A stretch of 64,000 nt of DNA from Darksidea phi. Lineage: Eukaryota > Ascomycota > Dothideomycetes > Pleosporales > Lentitheciaceae. The notes under the pieces were generated by a model. That model did no database searches. It was not told where the DNA came from and saw only the letters and a program-made list of their open reading frames with translations. A program made the position numbers and the translations under genes. The stretch is taken from the NCBI GenBank assembly GCA_030770425.1, contig JASJFT010000149.1, positions 1 to 64,000 of the forward strand, given 5' to 3'. Shown piece by piece: positions 54,120 to 64,000 of this stretch; within the stretch, counting starts at the first letter, position 1, and the number at the start of each line of letters is the position of its first letter.

Positions 54120-57061
54120 ATGGCAGAGCTTCCTCCGCACTATGACGGCGCCATGCATGTCAATGGCCATCACAAGGATGTGCCCAAGGCGGACTGCTCT
54201 CCCGTCCTTTCCCACCGGATGAAGCACGACAAGTCGATTCTCGCTCTCGCCGTCTCGGATTGCTACATCTTCGCGGGAACCCAGGGGGGAGAGATACTTG
54301 TACGTTGAGTCGGAGGCGCCGTCGGAGTGGAGGCTGATAAATGGCAGGTGTACAGTCTGGACACGTATGAGCGGCAGAAGGTCATCGAGGGCCACAAGGG
54401 CAGCGTGCTCGGCCTGTGCCTGTCGCAAGACCAGAAGCTGCTCTTCTCCAGCGCGACGGACCCTATCGTCAACGTGAGCACCTGCCTCCTACACAGCAGT
54501 GCCGTGGGCTGACTGGCATAGGTCTGGTGCACGTCCGATTTCTACCGCCTCTATGCGCTGTGGTCACCCTACGATGCCGGTGACATATTCTGCGTCGCAT
54601 ACTCGTCCTACAACGAGGTGCTATATCTCGGCGCGCAGAACACTAGCATACAGGTATGGGAGCCTCTCCGCTCAAACATGGCATGCACTGACAGGACAGT
54701 GGTACGACCTTAAGGAGAAAGACCGCCGGCCACAGCCTTCTCTCGCATCGCACCCCTCGGAACGAAAGAACCGCTTCTTCGATTCGACCGGCCCCGGCGG
54801 TGTACGGACACCCAAACCGACCGGCGCAGAAACCATCCTAAGGGACGCAGTCGGCGGGCAGTACCTCGAGATCGATAAGCAGGATATACGCCAGTTCGCG
54901 CACTATGGATACGTCTATTGCATGCTCTTGGGCAAAGGCATCTTGCCGGACGCTCCATTACAAGAAGTGCTAGTTTCAGGGGGTGGAGACGGCCGTATCG
55001 TTCTGTGGCAGATTGATGCCAAAGGAGGCGGCGCCATTTCGAGCATATGTACACTAGATGACGGAAGAGAGGAAGGAGAGTCTATACTTTCGCTCGCTCG
55101 GGAAGGCTCCTTTCTCTATAGCGGACGGTTCGACGGCGAGGTCAACGTGTGGGATCTGGAGACCAGGCAGCTTGTTCGAAGCTTAAAGGCGGACACGGGA
55201 GATGTCCTTACGCTGAGCGTCGGCGGTGGACGCCTTTTCGCAGGCGGCATATCTGGCCTTGTGCAGGTGAGAAGATCAGCGAAAGCGCTTTGCCGCGCCT
55301 ACTAACGCTGGCCAGAAATACAATCAGCACTACGAGACCGTCTCCACCTTTAGAGCGCACGAAGGGCTTATTCTAGCTTCCGCGTTTACCAGGAGCCGTG
55401 ACAAGCCGACCTTTGTCACTGGTGGAAACGACAACACGATCGTCATCTGGGAAGTGCAGGACTGTGGAGGGCCGTCTGCGAATCGCGAAAGGAGCAACAA
55501 TGGTACGTTTACGTCCTAAAAGACGTGCATCTCCTAACTTGTCATAGATCGGATGGTCGCATCATTGGCCCAGTTCATTTCCTTCCGCACTGTGTCATCC
55601 TTGCCGAAATATCGTGCCGATTGTCGGAGAGGCGCGTCGTATCTTCGCTCCGTTTTCCAAAACTTTGGCGCGGTTACGGAAATGCTGAACACGGCTGAGC
55701 CCTTTAATCCCATCGTTTTTGCCAAGTTTAGGGGCAACCGTGCGACTGCAGCCTCTAGGAAGAAAATTCTCTTCTACGGCCACTACGACGTAATCGCCGC
55801 AGAGAATGAGCAGGGGAAGTGGAAGCACGACCCATTCATGTTGACTGGCGAGGATGGCTTTCTGTACGGTCGTGGCATCTCCGACAACAAGGGACCAATC
55901 ATGGCTGCGATATATGCCGCACACGAGCTTGCCGACGAACAAAAGCTTGAATCGGACATTATATTTCTCATCGAAGGCGAGGAGGAGTCGGGCTCTCGGG
56001 GCTTCGCACAGGCGATCAAGGCGAAGAAAGAGCTGATTGGGGATATCGACTGGATCTTGCTGGCAAACAGCTATTGGCTCGACGATCACGTCCCCTGCCT
56101 CACCTACGGTCTGCGGGGCGTCATCCATGCAACTGTCCAGGTCGAAAGCAAGCATCCCGATCTCCATAGTGGTGTGGACGGAAGCGCGCTTCTCGACGAA
56201 CCACTCAAAGACCTTGTCATGCTCCTCTCGAAGCTAACTGGTCCTCACGGCAAAGTCCAGATCCCGGGCTTCTACGATCCGATCCTTCCGCTCACAGAGG
56301 ACGAGAGGAAACTCTATTCCGAGATTACGGAGACATTGTTGAAGCGTAATCCAGCCTTGGGTGATCCAGAGGAGCTCGCCCAGTCTTTGATGAGGAGGTG
56401 GCGCGAGGCTTCCCTCACCATACATCGCTTCCAGACTTCTGGCCCCGACAATTCTACCATCATCCCTCGGCTCGCTAAAGCATCGCTGTCGATACGACTT
56501 GTGCCCAATCAGGAAGCGCACGAAGTCGCACGAACATTGACGTCGTCCCTCCGCGCAGAGTTCGACCAGCTTGACTCAAAAAATATCCTGAAGGTTAATA
56601 TCGATCACCAGGCGGAGCCCTGGCTAGGTGACTATAATAACGAAATCTTCAAGACGCTCGAAAGTGCCATCATGTCAGTCTGGGGCCCCACAGCAGGCCG
56701 TCGCCTCTCTTCCGGCCAAGGTCTCAAAAACAACCCCGGTTATTTCACGAATGCAACCCCTCTCACCGAACCCCGCCCCTCACCGACGACATCAAACACT
56801 CTCGCGAACGGCTCCACGGAAGACATTGGCGCGCCCACCTCGCCGACCATGCTAGCTCCAAAGCCCTTGTATATCCGCGAGGGAGGATCAATTCCTAGCA
56901 TCCGTTTCCTCGAGAAGGAGTTCGATGCTCCGGCAGCGCATCTGCCTTGTGGCCAAGCGAGTGATTCCGCGCATTTGGACAATGAGCGTCTTCGGTTGAC
57001 AAACCTACTCAACAGCACGAAGATCTTTAAAAAGGTCTTCAGCGAGCTGCCGTTGAAATAG
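54120..57061 (+). CDS. DUG2: Dug2-type glutathione-degrading peptidase (WD40 + M20)
   Basis: Exons 54120-54299, 54348-54473, 54522-54653, 54700-55266, 55316-55502 and 55548-57061 give 901 aa. The N-terminal half is a WD40 propeller (VYSLDTYERQKVIEGHKGSV, EVLVSGGGDGRIVLWQI, VNVWDLETRQLVRSL). The C-terminal half is an M20 metallopeptidase: KILFYGHYDV (metal His and Asp), GRGISDNKGP, EGEEESGSRGF (catalytic Glu pair), and DSAHLDNE near the end. This WD40 plus M20 layout is specific to Dug2, which with Dug3 forms the gamma-glutamyl-removing arm of the DUG glutathione-degradation pathway in yeast; Dug1 then splits Cys-Gly. The start at 54120 is the simplest. A spliced upstream exon (53765-53954) would replace the first residues, and 53571-53953 is open in another frame. 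Confidence 0.92.
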
Positions 57062-57292
57062 GAGGGTTTGGGTGAGCTGAGAAAACGGTAAGAGTATATC
57101 GAGGGCGCTAGGGCACTGGGGAAAGGCGTTGGACGGGTTAGGTAGCGTGTGTAAATATACCCCTCATTGTTGTTGCGTCGCTATATTAGAGCATTGCTCG
57201 CACACGAACCTTTTGCAGTCGTCTTCTCATCCATCATTCGATGTATCTCTGCGCTCGAACTCTCAGCTATGCTCTGCTTTCCAGCTACTCCC

Positions 57293-58030
57293 TCAATACT
57301 CCACACTCCGCAAGGGCACCGACCCCATCTCCAAACACAACTCAACCATCTCCTTCCTCTCCCCACCCCAAACATCAACAATAAACGCACGCATCAAATC
57401 CACCCCGTTAAACAACGCCCCGCTCGTCCACAGCTTCCCATCCCGAACATACCGCTTCTCGACCCACGTCGTCCTCGGATCTTCCTTTCTCAACTGGTCC
57501 AGCAAAAACCGGGGCGCCGTCGCCGTCTTACCCGCCAGAACGCCAGCCTCCTGCGCCTGCAACATGCCAGCGCAAACGGTAATAAACGCGCTACTCTGCT
57601 CGTACGCCTTACGCACGAACGCGAGTTCCGCCTCAGTAAGCGTATGCATACTGGGATTATGCGCGCCGAGCAAGACGATATCGAGCGGCGGACAAGTATC
57701 GAAGGAATCCTGTCATCGGCGGCGTTAGCCCAGCTTATCGTTTTACATAACAGCGTCTAGCGCCCAACGCACCGTAGCCTCGATTTTCATATTCGACGTC
57801 AATCGCGCCGTGGTGCCCGTCTCATTGACCCAATGGAAGGTGATGTCGAAGGCATCGTCGAACGCCTTCTGGCTGTAGAACGGGAGGAAATCTCCTATGA
57901 ACTTCTTGCTCATGCCGTGGAGCATGTCGATGGGCATTACGTCGATGATTTCGGTTTCTCCGCCCATTAGGATTACGCCCGCGCGGATGGTGCGGCCGGG
58001 GTTGCGGAGGAAGGAGGATTCTTTTGCCAT
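57293..58030 (-). CDS. DJ-1/PfpI-family protein
   Basis: Two exons, 58030-57752 and 57709-57293, joined by a GT-AG intron with a CTAAC branch site; 231 aa. The fold is shown by AGVILMGGETEIIDV, PLDIVLLGAHNPS, the nucleophile elbow FITVCAGMLQAQEAGVLAGK with its cysteine, and LWTSGALFNGVDLMRAFI. Members include amidotransferase-like and stress-related proteins; this one fits the fungal ThiJ/PfpI set of small cytosolic proteins. The reaction is unknown. It is convergent with DUG2. Confidence 0.87.
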
Positions 58031-59230
58031 GGTGAGGGGGAGGTGCGTGGATGGTAGGGAGGGGGGGTTTAAGATGTGTTGTTTGTAGGGATGATTGATG
58101 GGAGAGAGATGGTTTTGGCTAGATTGCGGTCTGCTATCCGTTCTTTTATATGCAAGTCTCGTATATCCTGCCTGCTCTTTTTCTCCGCTCCGTTCGGAGT
58201 GGTATTGTTAAGCAATGCATCACCCCGCTAGCTCCTTTTTAAGTTCCAAGCATCGCCCGACGGAACCTGACGAATGAGATGGGAAAGATGCTACGTCTTG
58301 AGGACGGAAACTCGGCGCTGGACCGGGTTCGGAGGGCGCTGTGCTCCCGTGCCGATGGCTTGACCTGGCGCAGATAGGGTGCTTGGTATGGACGCGCGGA
58401 CTTGCAGTGTGGAGTGTTGTCTGGGAGAGGATGGTTGGGTTGCAGTGTGGGCGATGATGGGGAGGGAAAGGCAATGGAAAGATCATGAATGAGCGTTATT
58501 GTTGCTTGGTTTTACCACTGTGGAAGGAAGTTGTACCAACCCATCCCTCTCATCGAGGCCTTAAACTCCAACAATCTTAACTTTATCTCGTAAGTTCTTA
58601 TAAATGGCGTGGACTTCCGTCGCCGACTACTTTTCGTATTCATCCACATACAGCTTAGTGCTACCGGCGAGGCGGAATGGGTCCCTCCTAGTATGCCCAC
58701 TTAGCTGGGCAACTGGAGGAGTCAGATCCTGGTTCTCACACTCCCCGCTCTTCTGTCAATTATTTAGCAGACATTTTTTTTCGGAATGCTGGCATCGTCA
58801 CTCGTGTTAAAGTCTGATGGCGCATGCCTATGTAATGACCGAGTCAACTGCTTCTGCACTGCGTCAGCGGTGTTTTTCGGTGTTTTTTGTGAGGCTTAAG
58901 AGTCGTGTTCAAATTTATGGGTAGCTTTGGCTACCATGCGTGTTTTGAAGTATCTATGCAGGCTCTGGACTGGCTTGTGGGGACTTTGAGATCATAGGGT
59001 AGATAGAGTCTAAACAATAAATACACAGGTAATTGTGCATGCGAAACTGTTGCCGAGAGTAAAGGTCAATTAATTGCTTTGTATATGGATCTAAGTCTAT
59101 AGACTAATGAAGACAGAAAGTCCAGGCCGAATAGAAATATTACACGTCAACAAAACGTTCAAACAAGACATAGCCTTGCTTCAACTTCACACGCTCCAGC
59201 ATTATGTGTGCCTCTGGCTAGCCTCGCTTC
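58031..59230. other. Intergenic
   Basis: About 1.2 kb. Only short incoherent frames. Contains the DJ-1-like gene's promoter and the 3' region of the HD-domain gene. Confidence 0.45.
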
Positions 59231-60076
59231 TCACTCATCAGTTAACTTTGGCAATACGAAATCAATCGCCCGTTTCCCCGTGCTGTTATATCCAGGTACA
59301 TACCTCTCCCCAAAGCCAGAAAGAGCATTATCATACGTAGTCTGCGGCTTAAGCTGACAAATAGTAGCAAAAGTGTCAACAAAGTAATCCGAGAAATTCG
59401 ACCTCGGAAACGCGTCCAGAATAGTATCCCATTCCGACTGATTGACAGTGATCAAGTCGCCCTAATTTCCAGTCAGACATGACATAGCGATGGCGATGGA
59501 GGAAAGGGAGTGCGTACAAAGAGCTGCTTCGCAGGCTCTGGGCCAGCAAGTTCTGCGAAGGTGCCCGCGCTCGTAAGCGCCACTTCGGGCTGCTTGAATT
59601 TTGCAATGTCCGGGTTGGTGTGCAGAGCGATGGAATCCCAGACGAGCTGCAGACGGTGCTCATCCCATTCGGTTGCAGCGAATTCGCGGATGAAATTTCT
59701 CGCTCCCTGCGCGCCGTCGACTTCGAACCATTTGTCATTGGATACGAAGCTGGTATTGAATGCCCTGCAATCATCAGCATGGAATGGGGAAATAAAATGA
59801 CTGGTAGAACAGGGCCTGGAGGAAAGTGAGTACGCACCATCCGAGGTCGTGCAGAATCGCAGCAACGGCAAAGGCCTCCACATCAATTACCGAACGGTTG
59901 TCGGATGGAAGGTGGTTGACGATCGCTTGGCCGTTGAGCCAGGATCGCATGACGTGGTTGAAACCGTTGGTTGGAAGGCTCTCCTGCGCAAGCGCAATAG
60001 AAGCATTGATCAGGGGCGTGTCTGGAACGGAGACACCTGCGATGAGACGAGTCACGGAGTTCAGTATTTGGACCAT
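59231..60076 (-). CDS. HD-domain hydrolase (cyanamide hydratase-like)
   Basis: Three exons, 60076-59838, 59764-59518 and 59461-59231, in phase; 238 aa from MVQILNSVTRLIAG. The first metal histidine is in FNHVMRSWLNG, the HD pair in AAILHDLGW just before the first intron, and a later region reads ALHTNPDIAKF. This matches the small fungal HD proteins related to cyanamide hydratase (DDI2-like), which bind a metal and hydrate or hydrolyse small compounds. The true substrate is not known for most members. Soluble, no signal peptide. Confidence 0.83.
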
Positions 60077-61700
60077 CTTGGACAAGACGTTGAATAAGGA
60101 AGTAGTGAGTGATAGGTGCTACGGCAGATTGAAACTTTGATACCATAACCACGGGTTTTATGCATATCAAATTCATTCTCAGGAGAGCGTTAAGATGAAC
60201 CCAATTACTAATGCATAGCAAATTGCTAAGCAGCCATTTGCAATATACTTGCTTGAGAATCATGACGTTCAGCGGCCGCGGAATGATGACCCTGTTGCCT
60301 AGGGGGTAAGAGGGTCAAACGGGAAAGGTGATCACGCCATTGGACGAATTGAGTGCGATTAAAGAGAATGCCTGAAATTTGCGCTGATGTTAAGATTTAT
60401 AGATGGATACCGTGGACGGATATGGGGGTGAGATGGTTGGATTTGCATTGATCGGCACGGCACGGTAGTATCGTTTTAGCCGTTCCGGTCGGGCTTTGTA
60501 GCCGTTCCGGAATATGCATGCACGGCCTTCACATCTAGCCGCTCACTTCTGGGGAGGAAGGAAGGAGGTTGGATTGAATTAAAGAAAACATGGACGTGAT
60601 GTTTAGCTGCATGCAGTTTTTTTTAGCGTGTTTGCAAGACAAGGTACTGTTTCTTTGTAGTTCACAAAGTTGGGGGTATATCTGTACGTTTTCAACTAGT
60701 ATGATAATGTGAAAGCTCCGAGGATTTATACATGTCAAGTGAGTTTATCGCTGTTGCTTCTCCAGTCTTCCAGGCCGTCACATCCCCGGTCTACACCCAG
60801 ACCTCTACCAGCATCCATTCTCACACCAACCACTCACTGCTCATGCCTTTCCGCAGTCCTCCTTCGCTAACCGCAGTCTCCATCTCCATGATCGCATACC
60901 GCCGTTCCAGTATGCTAATCGTAGTCTCAGACCGTCGCACCCGCTCTTACTCTGTTGCAGCTGCAACCTACACCGTGCCAATCGTTGCGCTCGTGTGAGA
61001 CCTCTGCCGTGCGTTCGCAGAGACTCACATCGGCATTTGCCATGTCATGTTCAATCTCAAGACGTCCATGTATTTCAGCTATTTTCCCTGGTGTCGATCC
61101 TGTAACGAAGACAAGATCCGCAACAGCAGTGGATCTGAGGCATAAAAGGTCAGCTCGAGTAGCACGAGGCCACAAGTTATTCGGGATTCCTAGGGCGGCG
61201 TGATCGATGTCTAGGTATTTCTTAATCTCGCTCAGTCCCTCGGCATGCTGCTAGGCTAATTCCGAGGTTGCGAAAATGTTTGGATGCAGGTTGGTGTGGA
61301 TGTTTTGTGTGGAGTGGTGGCTTTGAGTATGTGGCTTGGGAAGGTTTGATATCGCAGGCACGGAGGACGGCATGTCGCATACTGAGTGGACAAACAAGCC
61401 GCTATCTGGTACGCTCATGGACGAACGACCGACCGACAAAGTGCTTATCCTGAATTGTCCTCGACTGTGGCTGCGCGGCCCTGCGAAAAAGCTCATCAAA
61501 CAAAGGACAGCTAATAATGGCATGTCCATGTCCCAGAACAAAGACCATTCACAAACCCTCGACTGTCTTTATCTCAAGCCCTAGTCTTTGTCCACCTCTT
61601 TGAATATCAACGGATGCCCATTATTACATTCAACTCTTCAATCCCGCTTACCACTTATCACGTCATCTAGCAAACGCGCAACAACAGCACCACCTCAACC
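60077..61700. other. Intergenic
   Basis: About 1.6 kb with no coherent gene on either strand, divergent between the HD gene and the gene at 61701. No repeat or RNA gene recognised. Confidence 0.45.
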
Positions 61701-62789
61701 ATGCATCTCCACACCACAGAAACCCACAATCTTCGCGAAGAAGACCTCCTCGCCATCCAAGAAAACTGGTACCTCGATGCTACAACAATGCATCTAGCCA
61801 TACCAGCCGGCCTACGACCGCACACGCCTCCATCAAGCTGGGCGCCCAACCTCGTCGAAGCGCTGCGCCGCCTCTCTGAGCTGACAGTCGATCAGATGGA
61901 AAGGGCGCATTCGCTCCTCGAGACCTATTTCCGCGCCAGAATCAGGTGCAATCTGTATAAGATGCAGCAAAGGAGGATTCGTGCGAGTCTTGAAGTTGTG
62001 GATGTGCAGGATGCGATTCGTAGCTTGGAGCTGATGAATAGGGGTCAGGCGATGGAGGATGGGAGTAGGTCTAGTTCTGTAGTAGGGGCTCGACTGCCGC
62101 CTTCGGCTGTTGCCTCCTTTGATTCTGGTAGTAAACGCAAATTTAGCGTCGGAGATGAGTATCAGGTAGGTGTAAGGTCACCGCCTAGTAAGGCCCGACG
62201 GTTTTCTGATCATGCTGGCTTCGCACAGCAGGAGGACCAATTACAAACTAGTCTTTCGGAAGATAGCGATGAGTCGAGGTCTGCGACACCAGCTTGGTCC
62301 ATCGCCGGGATGCCTGCGAAATTGCGTGCCTCATCCGTCCCCGGTAACAGCTCGTCTCTAGGCTACGACACCAACCCAAGAGCTTATTCGACATCCAAAG
62401 GCAGCATATCGAAAAGAGCGGCATCAATTCCTAACCTCCAAATCGCCCCACCTCAACCGTGCACACTATCAATTCCCACACCTTCGAAGCTCTTCGCCTG
62501 CAGTCCGATCTCCGCACTCTTGAACTTTCCACAAAGCCCAGTCGACTCGCCAACGCGGCTCCCTCCTGTCTCGGCGCTCATTCAGGAAACGCAGACATCC
62601 GAGCAGCCGTGGGAGGAGTCCCCGGAGCTTCAAGTGAGGCGGCTGGAATTGGAGGAGGCGCAAGCTGCGCTGGAGGTCGCGCGGCAGAAACACCTCGTCG
62701 CTACTAACAAAGCGGCCATTGCGCGCTTGGAGATGAATGGAGTGCCACAGCGCCCGCGTTCTTCACTGGACGAATCGAACGATGGTTGA
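61701..62789 (+). CDS. Uncharacterised disordered protein with helical ends
   Basis: Single exon, 362 aa from MHLHTTETHNLREEDLLAIQ. Residues 10-115 look helical (ALRRLSELTVDQMERAHSLL, YKMQQRRIRASLEVVDVQD). The middle is serine/proline-rich with basic patches (KARRFSDH, SISKRAASIP) and is probably disordered and phosphorylated. The C-terminus (LEEAQAALEVARQKHLV) forms a short coiled coil. No known domain recognised. An unspliced, full-length frame with consistent codon use supports a real gene. Confidence 0.65.
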   Translation: MHLHTTETHNLREEDLLAIQENWYLDATTMHLAIPAGLRPHTPPSSWAPNLVEALRRLSELTVDQMERAHSLLETYFRARIRCNLYKMQQRRIRASLEVVDVQDAIRSLELMNRGQAMEDGSRSSSVVGARLPPSAVASFDSGSKRKFSVGDEYQVGVRSPPSKARRFSDHAGFAQQEDQLQTSLSEDSDESRSATPAWSIAGMPAKLRASSVPGNSSSLGYDTNPRAYSTSKGSISKRAASIPNLQIAPPQPCTLSIPTPSKLFACSPISALLNFPQSPVDSPTRLPPVSALIQETQTSEQPWEESPELQVRRLELEEAQAALEVARQKHLVATNKAAIARLEMNGVPQRPRSSLDESNDG

Positions 62790-63560
62790 ATGGACAAACC
62801 CTTTTGAGTGTAGGTGTTCGTGAAGTGGAGAGGTGAGTATATGATCTAGCAATGAGAATGCATTTTGTTGGAGCGATTGAACCGTATTCCGAACGAAGTG
62901 AGTCTAAACGATGAAACTGTTGCAAGCCGTGTGGCGCGACCCAATGGATGAAAAGGTTGCGATGACGGCTTGTAGGTTGCGCTCCTCTCTGATTGGCCAC
63001 GCTAGCGAACCTGATCACCACCGAGGGTAAGACTCCATTCGGCATCACGATTACCGTATGGAGGACCATGCTCCAAACACAGATTTCGTCACATTTTTCA
63101 TTCTGAATGTGGCGATATTAATATTGACGCTGACGCTTCATGTGTTGGGGATTAAGGTGGCAAAAAGCGAGGCTGCGCAAGGCGTTGAAGACATATCCAC
63201 GTCAAGATTGACCTGAGGGCGTTGCTGTGGCCTGTAATGAATATCTGAGGCTCACTTCTGTAGGTAGTCACAAGGCGGGAAAATGGGTTGGGACGCCACG
63301 GTTGCAGGTGCCCTCCTCTCCGTTCATTCGAATCGGCGTCGATGGACTTGTTTAGTCGAACGAATCAAAGCAATTAACACGAATTGTAGCATCACAAGCC
63401 ACGTAACCGTATTCATGATGAACAAATCCTCTATGGAATTGGTATCGTTAGAATTCTCGCTCTGTCAAGACGAGCTCCAAACACATCGTCCCGTTACTGG
63501 GCCAACATTGCCGCCGTTCGTGATAGAGACGACCCTCATTGTATCGCGGTAGCAGATCCC
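62790..63560. other. Intergenic, convergent
   Basis: About 770 bases between two converging genes. Nothing recognised. Confidence 0.45.
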
Positions 63561-64000
63561 TTAGATCTTGTACTCCTTGTCGTCCTCCTCGTGGATAACC
63601 TCGACCTGCTCCTCCTCATGGCGCTCACCCCTTCCGATAAAAGCAGACTCCTTCAAGTGGTTCAACCTGTCCTCCTCGCGATCGGCCTTGCGGAAAGTAA
63701 GATAGAAACCGATACCACCAATCATAGCGACTACAGCGACGGAGCCGTAGTTCCAGACAAGCAAAGGGTCTTCAGACAGACCGACAAGAGCCTGGCCGAG
63801 CGCCGAGGAGACAGCGGAAGTGAAAAGGGCAAGGCCTTGCACGGTAGAACGCATGTTCTGCGGAGCTTTGGTGTAAGCGTACCTGGTACGGATTAGCACG
63901 CAGTCATTAACACCAGTGATGCAGAAACTCACTCAAGCTTGGTGATGGAAGCTAACACTTCGGACACGCCAATCAAGCCGAACGGGAAGATCTGGACCCA
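63561..64000 (-). CDS. PTR2/POT-family peptide transporter, C-terminal part
   Basis: The gene enters from beyond the right edge. Exon 64000-63933 reads IFPFGLIGVSEVLASITKLE; a GT-AG intron follows, then exon 63882-63561. The joined text EYAYTKAPQNMRSTVQGLAL is the signature near the tenth helix of proton-coupled oligopeptide transporters. It is followed by two more helices (SALGQALVGL, VAVVAMIGGIGFYLTF) and an acidic cytoplasmic tail ending DKEYKI. The protein would import di- and tripeptides across the plasma membrane. About three quarters of the gene lie outside the window. Confidence 0.9.

Overview
The window reads as chromosomal DNA of a filamentous ascomycete (Pezizomycotina). Protein genes are cut by short introns of about 45-65 nt with CTAAC-type branch sites. 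The gene families are fungal: a bifunctional diterpene cyclase, a fungal rhodopsin-type membrane protein, NACHT-type STAND receptors, Dug2 and a Ptr2-type transporter. Copies of repeats have decayed towards AT by CpA-to-TpA change, the mark of repeat-induced point mutation (RIP). I cannot fix the class or genus from sequence alone.

Region 1 (0-19 kb) is a probable diterpenoid gene cluster. In order it holds a glutathione transferase, a P450 (minus), a rhodopsin-domain membrane protein (plus), a second P450 (plus), a small-molecule methyltransferase (minus), an MFS exporter (plus), a CPS/KS-type diterpene cyclase with both active sites intact (plus), and a HAD phosphatase (minus). The expected logic is cyclisation of geranylgeranyl diphosphate, oxidation by the two P450s, O-methylation and export. 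No GGPP synthase or desaturase is present, so it is not a complete gibberellin cluster. The product is unknown.

Region 2 (19-34 kb) holds an uncharacterised protein, a frameshifted PEBP gene and a very large membrane synthetase. That synthetase runs adenylation domain, carrier domain, then three membrane-helix plus left-handed beta-helix modules, the layout of epsilon-poly-L-lysine synthetase (Pls). Beyond it lie a secreted-looking FMN-dependent alpha-hydroxy-acid oxidase, a short uncharacterised gene, and an amidase whose frame is broken near both ends.

Region 3 (34-50 kb) is an NLR-type island. It has an intact NACHT-TPR-zinc-finger gene (36.6-41.4 kb), a dead NACHT fragment (42.0-42.2 kb), and a complete 862-bp LTR element of the TRIM kind with perfect 5-bp target duplications, one LTR being RIP-mutated. 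It also has a NACHT-ankyrin gene (43.8-48.5 kb) with about 13 nearly identical ankyrin repeats. AT-rich copies of one repeat flank the TRIM and the ankyrin gene.

Region 4 (50-64 kb) looks like ordinary core genome: a conserved one-helix protein, the glutathione-degrading Dug2 peptidase, a DJ-1/PfpI protein, an HD-domain hydrolase, a disordered uncharacterised protein and the 3' end of a PTR2-type peptide transporter that runs off the window.
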